Of a stretch of DNA of 53,749 bases, positions 24,413-33,257 are shown piece after piece. Position 1 is the first letter of the stretch. The number at the start of each line of letters is the position of its first letter. Both the position numbers and the translations under genes were made by a program. The notes beneath the pieces are model-generated. The model had not been told where the DNA came from. It ran no database searches and worked only from the letters and a program-made list of their open reading frames with translations. The stretch lies in NCBI GenBank assembly GCA_025464445.1, contig JAODLY010000051.1:1-53749 (forward strand), in the 5' to 3' direction. The DNA is from Rhodoglobus sp. (GTDB taxonomy: Bacteria; Actinomycetota; Actinomycetes; Actinomycetales; Microbacteriaceae).

Positions 24413-27400
24413 TCAGCTCGCCCGGTCGCGGCTTTCGGTGTTGACGCGCTGCCCCACCACGGCGCTGATGCCGTCCGCGCGCATCGAAACGCCGTAGAGG
24501 GCATCCGCGATCTCCATGGTGCGCTTCTGGTGCGTGATGACGATCAGCTGGGATGTCTGGCGCAGGTCTTCGAAGATGGTGAGCAGGCGCCCGAGGTTGG
24601 CATCGTCGAGCGCCGCCTCGACCTCGTCCATGATGTAGAACGGGCTGGGCCGCGCCTTGAAGATCGCGATCAGCAGCGCAACGGCGGCCAGGGAGCGCTC
24701 GCCGCCGCTGAGCAGCGAGAGCCGCTCGATCTTCTTGCCGGCGGGCCTGACAGTGACCTCGATGCCAGTGGTGAGCATGTTCTCGGGGTCGGTGAGGTGG
24801 ATGCTGCCCGTGCCCCCGGGAAACAGGATGGGGAACACCGTGTTGAACGCCGCCCTCGTGTCTTCGAAGGCGCTGCCGAAGATGTCCTGCATCTTCTCGT
24901 CGATCTCGTCGATGATCGTGAGCAGGTCTTTGCGGGTGTTCGTGAGGTCGGTGAGTTGCTCCGTGAGAAACCTGTGCCGCTGCTCGAGGGCCTCGAACTC
25001 CTCGAGCGCGAGCGGGTTGACCCTGCCGAGCTGGGCGAGTTTGCGCTCGGCAGTCGCCAGGCGCGCCTGCTGCTCGACGCGGTTGAACGGCTTGCCCACC
25101 GCGGCATCCTTCGGAAATTCAGGAGTCGTGGCGCCTGCAGTGCCCTCGTCGGCCCGTTCGGAGGGGTTCTCGGCTGCCAAGTCCTGAATTTCCGAAAGCG
25201 GGACGGCGTCGTCGTCGGGCACGGGCACCTCGGGGCCGTACTCCGCGACAAGCACGTCCTCGACCAGGCCGAGTTCTTCACCCGCACGCTCGAGCAGCGT
25301 CGAGAGGTGCAGTTTCTTCTCGTAGATCTGCATCTCGAGGCCGTGCACGTTCTCGCTGATCGCCGCGAGGCGCTCGCGCAGCGAGCTCTCCTCGCGGCGC
25401 AGGGTCATGAGTTCTTCGTTCTGCTGGGAGCGCTCGGCCTCGCGTGACGCGAGCGCGACCCTCGCCTCCGAGACTGAACGGTCGACGGAGTCGAGCACCG
25501 CAGGCAGCGCCGCGATCACGTCATTTGCCGCCGCAACCTGTCGCTGCCGGATGACTGTCAGCCGGGCCTGCTCTTCGGCGGCTTCCTTCTCGGCCACGAG
25601 CCGTGCGGCCAGGGCCTCCGCGCGGGCGCGCTCGGCGCGCACCCGCTCGCGGATCGTCTCGAGCTGGATGCGCAGCTCGAGTTCCCACGCGCGGGCCGCG
25701 TCCAGTTCGGCAAGTACGCCGTCGCGGGCCGACACGTCGAGGATGGGCCGCGGAGCGGACTCGTACTCGTCGTGGTCGGAGCGGGCGCGTTCCACCTCGG
25801 CCCCGGCATCCCGCACTGCCTCGGTCGCGAGCTGCACGCCGGCGGAGATGCGCTCCCATTCCGCCTGCGCGGCCTCGAGTTGGATGCGGAAGCGTCCGAG
25901 CTGCTCGGACTGGGCGGCGAGGTGGGCGTCGAACTCACGCAGGGCCGTGAGGGCCGCGGCGGAATCCGACTGCGCGATCTCGAGCGCGCCGCGCTTCTCC
26001 GCGAGGGCGAACCTGGTGCGCTCGATGCGGGTGGTGACTGTCGTGAGCTTCGCTGCGGCGGCATCCCGTTCGGCGACGAGTTCGAGCCGGCTGCGCTTGG
26101 CGCCGGAGCCGCCGCGCAGCACGTACTGCGTGAGCACGTCGCCCTGCTTGGTGACGAATGTCGCCGTTCCGATCGACGCGTAGGCGGCACGCGCTGAGGA
26201 AAGGTCGTCGGCGATGTAGACCTCGGCGAGAAGCCCCAACACGCCGTCAGGTGCGGTGACGACGTCGGCGGCGGCACGAACGCCCGCAACCTCTCGCGTC
26301 GTCGGGGCGGTGCCGGAAGCCACGACGACTTCCACCCTGCCGAAATCTTTCGCCGCGGACTCGGCCAGGGCGGCGAATGCCGAGACGCTGTCGTCGGCGA
26401 GCACGGCGTCGGCGAGCGATCCGAGAGCGGCGGCGATCGCTGCCTCGAACCCGGCCTCGATCTTCACATGCTCCGCGACCAGCCCCCGGATGCCGCCCAG
26501 TTTCGCCCCGACGAGGGCGCTCGAGCCATCCTTCTGGTCGACGGCGAGGGAAAGTGCCGAACTGCGTGCGGCGAGTGCATCCCGCTCGCGCTCGGCGGCG
26601 TGGAGGTCATCGCGCAGCGCCTCGATCTCGGCCTGCAGCGCGGCGACGACGGCCTCCGCCGATTCGTAGGCCGTGTCGAGTGACCCGTCACCCTCCGTGC
26701 TCGTGGCGGCCTGGGCTTCGAGGGCGACGAACTCTGAGCGCGTCGCGTCCCTGCGTGCCTCGGCTTCGGCGAGCGCGGCCTGCTGGCGCAGGAGCTCCCC
26801 GCGCGCGGCGGTGAGGGTCGAGCCCGCGACATCCACCCGGGCGGCGAGCCCGGCGAGCTCGAGTTCGTGGCGGGACACGAGGGCGCTCTGCGCCGCGATC
26901 TCCTCATCGAGGGAGTCGAGCGATGCCTTCGCGGTCGCGGATGCCGCAGCGGCAGACCCGACGACCTCCTCGGCTTCTGCGACTCCCGCCGCGAGGCTCT
27001 CGGCCTCATCGCGCGCCTCCTGCACCGTCGCCTGCGAGACGGAACTGCCGATCGACGGCCCCTCCCCCTGCTGGCCGAGCAGCGCGAGCCGCTGGTTCGC
27101 GAGCGTGTACAGCGCGCGCAGGCGCTCCTGCGCGGACTCCAGCCCGAAGGCTGTGCGCCGGGCGAGATCGACGGCATCGCCGACCTGGGCCTGCTCGAGC
27201 CGGCCCTCGCGCAGCTTGTTCTGGTCGAGCTGCTCCTGCAGCACGATCCGCTCAGTCTTGCGCTCTGACTCACTGCGGCTGAACCCGGTGATCGCCGCGC
27301 GCAACTCGACGACCTCGTCTGCCAATAGACGCGCGCGCGCGTCGCGGACAATGGACGCGATGGATGCCGCCTCCTTCGCGATCTCGGCCTGCTGGCCCAG

Positions 27401-28012
27401 GGGCTTCAGCTGCCGCCGGATCTCCCCGGCCAGGTCGGAGAGCCGGGTGAGGTTCGCCTGCATCGCTTCGAGCTTGCGGAGGGTCTTCTCCTTGCGCCTG
27501 CGGTGCTTGAGGATGCCGGCGGCTTCTTCGATGAACCCGCGGCGGTCTTCGGGGCTGGCATGCAGCACCGCGTCGAGCTGGCCCTGCCCGACGATCACGT
27601 GCATCTCACGGCCGAGCCCCGAGTCGGAGAGCAGCTCCTGCACATCGAGCAGGCGGCACTGCTCACCGTTGATCGCGTACTCGCTGCCGCCGTTGCGGAA
27701 CAGCGTGCGGCTGATCGTGACCTCGGAGTACTCGATCGGCAGCGCGCCGTCGGCGTTGTCGATGGTGAGGATGACTTCGGCCCGACCGAGGGGGCCCTTG
27801 GTCGCGGTCCCGGCGAAGATGACGTCTTCCATCTTGCCCCCGCGGAGGGTCTTGGCCCCCTGCTCGCCCATGACCCAGGCCAGGGCATCCACGACGTTGG
27901 ATTTTCCCGAGCCATTCGGACCGACGACGCACGTGACGCCCTGCTCGAACGCGAATGTCGTCGGCTGCGCGAAAGACTTGAATCCCTTGAGGGTGAGGCT
28001 CTTCAGGTACAA
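24413..28012 (-). CDS. smc: Chromosome segregation ATPase SMC
   Basis: This protein of 1199 residues has the full SMC layout: N-terminal ATPase half with Walker A GPNGSGKS at 31-38, long coiled coil, hinge in the middle (about 490-640), returning coiled coil, and C-terminal half with LSGGERS and Walker B FYIMDEVEAALDD. It condenses and separates the chromosome with ScpAB. TTG at 28012 is preferred over an upstream ATG because it gives the family start YLKSLTLKGFKSF and follows a GAGAAGG ribosome site. Just before the conserved AERKLAQLGRVNPLALEEF segment there is an extra stretch of about 29 residues encoded by a palindromic repeat. Confidence 0.95.
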   Translation of the reverse strand: MYLKSLTLKGFKSFAQPTTFAFEQGVTCVVGPNGSGKSNVVDALAWVMGEQGAKTLRGGKMEDVIFAGTATKGPLGRAEVILTIDNADGALPIEYSEVTISRTLFRNGGSEYAINGEQCRLLDVQELLSDSGLGREMHVIVGQGQLDAVLHASPEDRRGFIEEAAGILKHRRRKEKTLRKLEAMQANLTRLSDLAGEIRRQLKPLGQQAEIAKEAASIASIVRDARARLLADEVVELRAAITGFSRSESERKTERIVLQEQLDQNKLREGRLEQAQVGDAVDLARRTAFGLESAQERLRALYTLANQRLALLGQQGEGPSIGSSVSQATVQEARDEAESLAAGVAEAEEVVGSAAAASATAKASLDSLDEEIAAQSALVSRHELELAGLAARVDVAGSTLTAARGELLRQQAALAEAEARRDATRSEFVALEAQAATSTEGDGSLDTAYESAEAVVAALQAEIEALRDDLHAAERERDALAARSSALSLAVDQKDGSSALVGAKLGGIRGLVAEHVKIEAGFEAAIAAALGSLADAVLADDSVSAFAALAESAAKDFGRVEVVVASGTAPTTREVAGVRAAADVVTAPDGVLGLLAEVYIADDLSSARAAYASIGTATFVTKQGDVLTQYVLRGGSGAKRSRLELVAERDAAAAKLTTVTTRIERTRFALAEKRGALEIAQSDSAAALTALREFDAHLAAQSEQLGRFRIQLEAAQAEWERISAGVQLATEAVRDAGAEVERARSDHDEYESAPRPILDVSARDGVLAELDAARAWELELRIQLETIRERVRAERARAEALAARLVAEKEAAEEQARLTVIRQRQVAAANDVIAALPAVLDSVDRSVSEARVALASREAERSQQNEELMTLRREESSLRERLAAISENVHGLEMQIYEKKLHLSTLLERAGEELGLVEDVLVAEYGPEVPVPDDDAVPLSEIQDLAAENPSERADEGTAGATTPEFPKDAAVGKPFNRVEQQARLATAERKLAQLGRVNPLALEEFEALEQRHRFLTEQLTDLTNTRKDLLTIIDEIDEKMQDIFGSAFEDTRAAFNTVFPILFPGGTGSIHLTDPENMLTTGIEVTVRPAGKKIERLSLLSGGERSLAAVALLIAIFKARPSPFYIMDEVEAALDDANLGRLLTIFEDLRQTSQLIVITHQKRTMEIADALYGVSMRADGISAVVGQRVNTESRDRAS
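25110..25196. repeat. Palindromic repeat inside smc, in frame
   Basis: Arms 25110-25124 and 25182-25196 are perfectly complementary over 15 bases with a 57-base spacer. The total length is 87 bases, exactly 29 codons, matching smc residues of roughly 939-968. The arm core GGAAATTCAGGAG resembles the intergenic palindromes at 2882 and 21896. The encoded segment is acidic and probably disordered, at a point where other SMC proteins have a short linker. Confidence 0.65.
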
Positions 28013-28148
28013 GGCGCCGCCCTTCTCATCGCTGATCGCTGGATACACGGTACCCGACCGTCGACCCTAACGCTTCGGTCTCGATCCCGGGGTCGAAGGC
28101 GGGGCTGGAGATAGTCTGGTCGGCTGCCCGCGACCGAGGGAGATACAC

Positions 28149-29210
28149 ATGTCCGACTTCACCATCGACGAGATCACCATCCCCGCAACCCTCGACGCGG
28201 CAGATGCCCAGGACTTCGTCCGCAGCCTTGAAGTCGCGCGGGCGGTTGAAGAGCTCGGCTACGGAACTCCCGACCTCGGCTACGAGCCTGCCGAGGAACT
28301 GCCGCACTTCCAGAATCCGCACGAGCCGCATCGAGTTCTCGTGGCGCGCCTCGATGGAGACATCGTCGCGTGCGCCACCTACGAGACCCGTAGCGGGGAA
28401 GGCGCTGATACCGCCTGGATCCTCGTCGAAGTGCTACCGGAGCACCGCGAACGGGGTATCGGCACTGCACTCGCCGACGCGATCGAGACGCTCGCCGCCG
28501 GCGAGGGCAGGACGAAGGTGCTCGTATACACCCCGATCCGGGATGTCGAGGGACCGCGGCTGCCCTCCCCTACCGGATTCGGCTCGATCTCGATCACGCC
28601 GGACGTGACGTTCCTGCAAGCACGCGGGTACTCGCTCGAGCAGGTCGAGCGGCTGAGCCGGCTATCCCTGCCGGTCGATGACCTCGACGGGCGCCTGCGC
28701 GCCGCGATCCGGCGCAGCGGTGGCGACTACGCCCTGCACTTCTGGTCGGCTGCCACGCCCGAGCGGTGGCGCGCCGACCTTGCCTCGCTGGGCACCCGGA
28801 TGTCCACCGACGCCCCCACGGCGGGCCTCGAGGAGCCTGAGGACACGTGGACGGTTGACAGGATCATCGAGTCCGACGAGCGGGATGCCCGCAGTCCGCG
28901 CATCCGGCTCACCGCGGTCGTCGAGCATCTGCCGACCGGCCGGCTTGTCGGCTTCACGATTCTCTCGGTGGCGCCGGAACCGGCCCGCGCGGTCGACCAG
29001 TACGCGACGCTCGTGCTCCGCGAACATCGGGGGCATGCCCTTGGCATGCTCATGAAGCTCGCGAACCTCGACCACCTGGCAAGGGTTGCGCCCGGGCATC
29101 CCTCGGTGCTCACGTTCAATGCGGAGGAGAACAGGCACATGCTCGACGTCAACGAGGCCATCGGATTCGTCGGCATCGCGAACGAGAGCGCGTGGCGCAA
29201 AGACCTCTAG
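28149..29210 (+). CDS. Tandem GNAT-family acetyltransferase
   Basis: The 353-residue protein contains two GNAT folds. The first (about 45-165) has the acetyl-CoA motif EVLPEHRERGIGTALADAI; the second (about 205-350) has LVLREHRGHALGMLMKLAN. This double-GNAT layout is common in Actinobacteria, where relatives include mycothiol synthase, but residues that would identify that enzyme were not recognised. The substrate is unknown. The gene is divergent from smc, has a GAGGGAG ribosome site, and its end overlaps the convergent mutM end by four bases. Confidence 0.85.
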   Translation: MSDFTIDEITIPATLDAADAQDFVRSLEVARAVEELGYGTPDLGYEPAEELPHFQNPHEPHRVLVARLDGDIVACATYETRSGEGADTAWILVEVLPEHRERGIGTALADAIETLAAGEGRTKVLVYTPIRDVEGPRLPSPTGFGSISITPDVTFLQARGYSLEQVERLSRLSLPVDDLDGRLRAAIRRSGGDYALHFWSAATPERWRADLASLGTRMSTDAPTAGLEEPEDTWTVDRIIESDERDARSPRIRLTAVVEHLPTGRLVGFTILSVAPEPARAVDQYATLVLREHRGHALGMLMKLANLDHLARVAPGHPSVLTFNAEENRHMLDVNEAIGFVGIANESAWRKDL

Positions 29211-30091
29211 CCGCGGATGCGCTGGCAGTGCGCGCAGAAGTGCGAGCCGCGGTTCATGAACGTTTCGCGCACGATCAACCGTCCGCAGCGCGCGCACGGC
29301 TTGCCCTGTTGTCCGTAGGCCTTGAGCGAGTGGGCGAAGTAGCCGGACTGGCCGTTCACGTTGAGGTATTGGGTGTCGAAGCTCGTTCCGCCCTCGGCGA
29401 GCGCCTGGGCCAGCACCGCCCGCACTTCGGCGAGCAGTGACTTCGCCCGCGACCGCGAGAGCGAGGCCGTCGGCTGGTCGTAGTGCACGCGCGCTCCCCA
29501 CAGCGACTCGTCGGCGTAGATGTTGCCTATGCCGCTGATGAGACCCTGGTCGAGCATGGCGCGCTTGATAGTCGTGTTCTTGCGCGCGAGCCTGGCCAGG
29601 AACGCGTTGTCGTCGAAGTGCTCGTCCATGGGGTCGCGGGCGATGTGCGCGACCTGGGATGGCACGAGTTCGCCGGGGCGGTCTTTCGTGGGCACGAGCC
29701 TGTCGACGGACATGGAGCCGAAGATCCGCTGGTCGACGAAGTTGAGCCGCAGCGGCTCGTGGTCGGGGTGGCTGAGTTCCAGGCGGATGCGGGTGAGGGC
29801 GTCATCCGTCGTCCTGTCCCGCAGCAGCACCTGGCCGCTCATGCCGAGGTGCGTGACGAGTGCCTCGGGTTCGCCGTCGGCGTCGTGCGCGAGCGGGATC
29901 CACATGAACTTGCCACGGCGCCGCGGCGCGAGCATCGTGCGGCCCTCGAGCCTGTCGACGAAGTCCTCGCTCGGGCCCGCGTGGCGCCGCAGCGACCGCT
30001 CGTCGAAAACGGTGATGGATGTCACTGTCGCGCCGGTCACGGCCGGTTCGAGCCCGGCGCGCACGACTTCAACCTCGGGTAGCTCTGGCAC
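29207..30091 (-). CDS. mutM: Formamidopyrimidine-DNA glycosylase
   Basis: The 294-residue enzyme removes 8-oxoguanine and Fapy lesions. The catalytic N-terminal Pro-Glu is in PELPEVEVVR, the helix-two-turn-helix has GIGNIYADESLW, and the C-terminal zinc finger shows CARCGRLIVRE followed by CAHC. The GTG at 30091 gives the required N-terminal proline after methionine removal; a longer upstream frame was excluded for that reason. The start lies 23 bases inside rnc, so the genes are translated in coupled fashion. Confidence 0.95.
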   Translation of the reverse strand: MPELPEVEVVRAGLEPAVTGATVTSITVFDERSLRRHAGPSEDFVDRLEGRTMLAPRRRGKFMWIPLAHDADGEPEALVTHLGMSGQVLLRDRTTDDALTRIRLELSHPDHEPLRLNFVDQRIFGSMSVDRLVPTKDRPGELVPSQVAHIARDPMDEHFDDNAFLARLARKNTTIKRAMLDQGLISGIGNIYADESLWGARVHYDQPTASLSRSRAKSLLAEVRAVLAQALAEGGTSFDTQYLNVNGQSGYFAHSLKAYGQQGKPCARCGRLIVRETFMNRGSHFCAHCQRIRG

Positions 30092-30809
30092 GGTTCTCCG
30101 GGGCGGTGACCCCCGTCGGTGGGGATTGCAGCAGCGTCCACGCCTCGAGGGCAGCCGCCATCTCAGCCTGTTTCTTGCTCGAGCCATCGCCAGATGCGAT
30201 CTCGCGCTTACCGAGTAGCACCGTGGCGTGAAAGCGCTTCGAGTGGTCGGGACCGCTGTCGGTCACCTGGTAGCTGGGCAGACCGCTTCCGAGGCGCGCC
30301 GAGAGCTCCTGCAGGCTCGTCTTGGGATCCATCGCGGCGCCGAACCGGTCGGGGTTGTCGAGCAGCGGCCGGATGAGCCGCAGCACGAGTGCGGTCGCGT
30401 GCTCTCCGCCGAGGTCGAGGTATGCGGCGCCGATGATGGCTTCGACGGTGTCGGCGAGGATCGACGACTTGTCGTGCCCGCCGGTCAGTTCTTCGCCTTT
30501 GCCGAGCCGGATGTGCTGGCCGAGGCCGATGGCGCGTGCGACCTCGGCGAGCGCGACGCTGGAGACGAGGCTCGCGCGGCGCTTGGCGAGTTCGCCCTCG
30601 TCGAGGCCGGGATTCTCGTTGTAGAGCATCACCGTGACTGCCTGCCCGAGGATGGAGTCGCCGAGAAACTCGAGCCGCTCGTTGTGGGCGAGCCCGCCGT
30701 GCTCGTAGGCGTACGAGCGGTGCGTGAGCGCGAGTTCGAGCAGTGCTGGGTCGATTTCGACGCCGAGCACCGTCGACAAAGTCACCCGATCGGGCATCGC
30801 TGCCGTCAC
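30069..30809 (-). CDS. rnc: Ribonuclease III
   Basis: The 246-residue protein cleaves double-stranded RNA during rRNA processing. The RNase III signature NERLEFLGDS is at 43-52, the second catalytic acidic patch is DTVEAIIGAAYLD, and the C-terminal double-stranded RNA-binding domain ends with GSSKKQAEMAAALEAW. It begins at GTG 30809 or at an ATG four codons later. It follows rpmF and overlaps the start of mutM, the standard rpmF-rnc-mutM-smc order. Confidence 0.95.
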   Translation of the reverse strand: MTAAMPDRVTLSTVLGVEIDPALLELALTHRSYAYEHGGLAHNERLEFLGDSILGQAVTVMLYNENPGLDEGELAKRRASLVSSVALAEVARAIGLGQHIRLGKGEELTGGHDKSSILADTVEAIIGAAYLDLGGEHATALVLRLIRPLLDNPDRFGAAMDPKTSLQELSARLGSGLPSYQVTDSGPDHSKRFHATVLLGKREIASGDGSSKKQAEMAAALEAWTLLQSPPTGVTAPENRARATRG

Positions 30810-30833
30810 GAGCGGGTGCTGGAGATCAGCGGA

Positions 30834-31037
30834 TTAGACGTCGGCGACCTTGCGGCCCTTGTACTCCATGTACAGCGGCGTGCCTGTGGAGTCTTCGACA
30901 ACCTTCGCACGGTGCGGAAGGCTGTAGACCGTCTTGCCGTTCTCGATGGTCTTGACGAGCGTGGGGGCGGTTGCCTTCCACTGCGCGCGGCGCATGCGGG
31001 TGCTCGCCCGCGACATTTTGCGCTTCGGTACGGCCAT
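30834..31037 (-). CDS. rpmF: 50S ribosomal protein L32
   Basis: This 67-residue protein starts with [19 protein letters not shown], the standard L32 opening. The zinc-binding cysteines of some L32 proteins are absent, so this is the cysteine-free (C-) type, which in Actinobacteria can substitute for the zinc form when zinc is short. The upstream 57 bases are filled by a 17-bp tandem repeat shared with the end of the DUF177 gene. Confidence 0.95.
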   Translation of the reverse strand: MAVPKRKMSRASTRMRRAQWKATAPTLVKTIENGKTVYSLPHRAKVVEDSTGTPLYMEYKGRKVADV

Positions 31038-31049
31038 GGCTTATCTCTT

Positions 31050-31117
31050 CTCTGTGTTTTCTAAGACTCTGTGTTTTCTAAGACTCTGCGTTGTCTAAGA
31101 CTCTGCGTTGTCTAAGT
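31050..31117. repeat. Four tandem copies of a 17-bp repeat spanning the DUF177 end and the rpmF leader
   Basis: Units at 31050, 31067, 31084 and 31101 are 17 bases each. On the plus strand the first two read CTCTGTGTTTTCTAAGA and the next two CTCTGCGTTGTCTAAGA, with the last base of the fourth changed. The minus-strand reading gives TTAGA repeated, so each unit offers a TAG stop. One unit encodes the last residues LDNAES of DUF177 and the following one supplies its stop. Confidence 0.9.
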
Positions 31118-31628
31118 CTTCGAGCCCGGCAAGCGCGGCCCACCTGGGATCGACGGGCGCCTCGTGCTCATGACCCGGGTTGTCCAGAAGCCGTGCTCCG
31201 CATTCGGGGCACAAGCCGAGGCAATCTTCCTGACAGACCGGTTGGAACGGCAGTGACAGCACCACCGCATCCCTGACCAACGGCTCCAGGTCGACGTGAT
31301 CGTCGTGAACCGTGTAGTCAAAAGCTTCGTCGAAAGAATACGCGAAAAGCTCCTGGAATTCGACTCGCACCGGCAGTTCGACGTCGATGAGGCACCTGAC
31401 GCACTCGCCGGCGGCCTTTCCCGTGACATCCCCGGACACGAGGATGCCGTCGTGCAGCGACTCCAGCCGAAGGTCGACGCGCAGGTTCGAGCCGGTCTGA
31501 ACCCCGATGACGGCGTTGCCGAACCCCTCGGGAACGGCGATGTCGAGCTGCTTCTCTCGCATCTCCCCCGGGCGGTGCATGAGGTCGTAGACCGGCACGG
31601 TATACGGGGTTGCGGTGATGTGTGGCAC
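31095..31628 (-). CDS. yceD: DUF177 / YceD-family metal-binding protein
   Basis: The 177-residue protein matches the YceD family encoded upstream of rpmF in most bacteria and linked to 23S rRNA accumulation. Cysteines suited to metal binding appear in GECVRCLIDVELP and CQEDCLGLCPECGARLL. The start is GTG at 31628; a TAGAAT -10 element lies eight bases upstream, so the mRNA is nearly leaderless. The last residues are encoded by a tandem repeat unit, which may vary among strains. Confidence 0.92.
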   Translation of the reverse strand: MPHITATPYTVPVYDLMHRPGEMREKQLDIAVPEGFGNAVIGVQTGSNLRVDLRLESLHDGILVSGDVTGKAAGECVRCLIDVELPVRVEFQELFAYSFDEAFDYTVHDDHVDLEPLVRDAVVLSLPFQPVCQEDCLGLCPECGARLLDNPGHEHEAPVDPRWAALAGLEDLDNAES

Positions 31629-31636
31629 GAGCGACT

Positions 31637-31642
31637 ATTCTA
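31637..31642 (-). promoter_or_regulatory. -10 element upstream of yceD-rpmF
   Basis: TAGAAT on the minus strand lies eight bases before the GTG at 31628 and fits the TANNNT pattern. It probably drives yceD-rpmF-rnc-mutM. Confidence 0.5.
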
Positions 31643-31758
31643 CGCGCCGCCTCGCGAACAAGGGGCGCCGCTGCCTCCGCCCGTGGCGAACCGCCTCCCG
31701 GCGCCGTTTTGAGCGCCCCGCCACTGGCCGCGGCGACCCTTCCGAATCACTCCCGGGC

Positions 31759-31797
31759 GTCAGCACATAAGTAAGGGCGCCGTACGAATGTGCTGAC
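31759..31797 (-). terminator. Hairpin downstream of the catabolic operon
   Basis: GTCAGCACAT (31759-31768) and its perfect complement (31788-31797) flank a 19-base loop that can pair internally (GTAC and GGCGCC). It lies about 100 bases past the aminotransferase stop and before the yceD promoter. It is the likely end of the 31.9-40.3 kb operon, although distance from the stop leaves doubt. Confidence 0.45.
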
Positions 31798-31873
31798 TCC
31801 CACGAATGAAATCGCGAAGGCGCCGAGAGGGCCGGGCGGGCGACCGCGCGACCACCAACACCGGGGCGGGGCC

Positions 31874-31893
31874 GGGCGGGCGGGCGGGCGGGC
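31874..31893 (+). repeat. Five consecutive GGGC units (G-rich tract)
   Basis: GGGC repeated five times lies four bases beyond the aminotransferase stop, within a wider G-rich stretch from 31828. Four or more closely spaced G triplets on the plus strand could form a G-quadruplex in single-stranded DNA. The rest of the 269-base gap (31629-31897) holds the hairpin at 31759 and the yceD promoter. Confidence 0.6.
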
Positions 31894-31897
31894 GACC

Positions 31898-33229
31898 CTA
31901 CAGCGCAGCCTCGACCGCCGTGAACGCCTCGTCGTAGATCGCGAGCGCCTCGGCGACTTCGTCCGCGGTCACGATGCACGGCGGCACGACGTGGATGCGG
32001 TTGTCGGCGGTGAACGGCAGCAGGTTGCGGTCCATGAGCGCCTTCTTGACCTCCAACACGACGCCACCGGACACTGGCTGCCGCGACACCGGGTCGTCGA
32101 CGAGGTCGAGCGCCCAGAACACGCCGAGACCACGCACCTCGCCGATGAGCGGATGCTTTTCGGCCAATGAAGCAAGGCCGGGGCCCAGATGATCCACCCC
32201 GATCGCGCGGGCGTTGTCGACAATGCCCTCTGCATCCATCGCGTCGATCGCCCCGACGATCGAGGCCATCGCGATCGGGTGGCCGGAGTAGGTGAGTCCG
32301 CCCGGGTAGACCTGCGTATCGAATGCGTTCGCGATCGACTCCGAGATGAGCACCCCGCCCGCGGGCACGTAGCCGGAGTTGACGCCCTTCGCGAAAGTCA
32401 CGAGGTCAGGCACGGTGTCGAACCCCTGCCAGGCGAACCACTCGCCGGTGCGGCCGAAACCGCACATGACCTCGTCGAAGATGAGCAGGATGCCGTACTT
32501 GTCGCACAGCGCGCGCACCCCGGGCAGGTAGCCGGGCGGCGGCACCAGCACACCGGCGGTGCCCGGCACGGTCTCCAACAGGATCGCCGCGATCGAGCTC
32601 GCACCCTCCCCGAGGATCACGTGCTCGAGGTGCTGCAGCGCGCGCTCCGTCTCCTCCTCCGGGGTCGAAGCCCAGAACTCGGTGCGGTACAGGAACGGGG
32701 TGAAGAAGTGCGCGTGCCCGCGCGAGAACTCGTTCGGAACCCGGCGCCAGTCCCCCGTCGCGACGATCGCCGCCCCGGTGTTGCCGTGGTACGAGCGATA
32801 GCCGGAGAGCACCTTGTCGCGGCCCGTCGTGAGCCGTGCCATCCGAATCGCATTCTCGTTCGCGTCAGCGCCACCGTTGGTGAAGAACACCTTGTTGAAG
32901 TGGGCGTCGGCCTTCGAGATTATGCGTTTCGCGGCCTCGCCGCGCGTGAGGTTCGCTGTAGCCGGCGCGATCGTCGCGAGGGTATCTGCCTGCTGTTTGA
33001 TCGCCGCAACGACAGCCGGATGCTGGTGCCCGACATTCGTGTTGACGAGCTGGCTCGAGAAGTCGAGGTAGGTCTTGCCGTCGTAGTCCCAGACGCGTGA
33101 CCCCGAGCCACCGGCGATGACGAGCGGGCGCAAAGCGCCCTGCGCCGACCAGGAGTGGAAGACGTGCGCTCGGTCGAGGTCGTAGGCGAGCTTGCCGTCG
33201 GCTGGGTCTGTGGGGTGCTGGTTGGTCAT
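31898..33229 (-). CDS. Class III PLP-dependent aminotransferase (beta-alanine/omega-amino acid type)
   Basis: This 443-residue enzyme has the class III fold: TNGGADANENAIRMAR at about 117-132, FDEVMCGFGRTGEW with PLP-contacting D252, and Schiff-base lysine K281 in TFAKGVNSGYVPAGG. In a pathway with dihydropyrimidinase and beta-ureidopropionase, the expected role is to transaminate beta-alanine (or 3-aminoisobutyrate) to the semialdehyde; this is inferred from context. An ATG at 33229 with AAGGA upstream is chosen. It is the last gene of the operon, after a stem-loop that probably lowers its expression relative to the binding protein. Confidence 0.88.
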   Translation of the reverse strand: MTNQHPTDPADGKLAYDLDRAHVFHSWSAQGALRPLVIAGGSGSRVWDYDGKTYLDFSSQLVNTNVGHQHPAVVAAIKQQADTLATIAPATANLTRGEAAKRIISKADAHFNKVFFTNGGADANENAIRMARLTTGRDKVLSGYRSYHGNTGAAIVATGDWRRVPNEFSRGHAHFFTPFLYRTEFWASTPEEETERALQHLEHVILGEGASSIAAILLETVPGTAGVLVPPPGYLPGVRALCDKYGILLIFDEVMCGFGRTGEWFAWQGFDTVPDLVTFAKGVNSGYVPAGGVLISESIANAFDTQVYPGGLTYSGHPIAMASIVGAIDAMDAEGIVDNARAIGVDHLGPGLASLAEKHPLIGEVRGLGVFWALDLVDDPVSRQPVSGGVVLEVKKALMDRNLLPFTADNRIHVVPPCIVTADEVAEALAIYDEAFTAVEAAL

Positions 33230-33257
33230 GGTGCGTCCTTGCCTGGTGGAAAGTGTG

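Noticed and set aside
31741-31830. A further member of the smc/ffh palindrome family at 31759-31797
   Set aside because: The arms (GTCAGCACAT) do not share the CAGGAGATTC-type core, and the size is smaller. It is better treated as a terminator-like hairpin.
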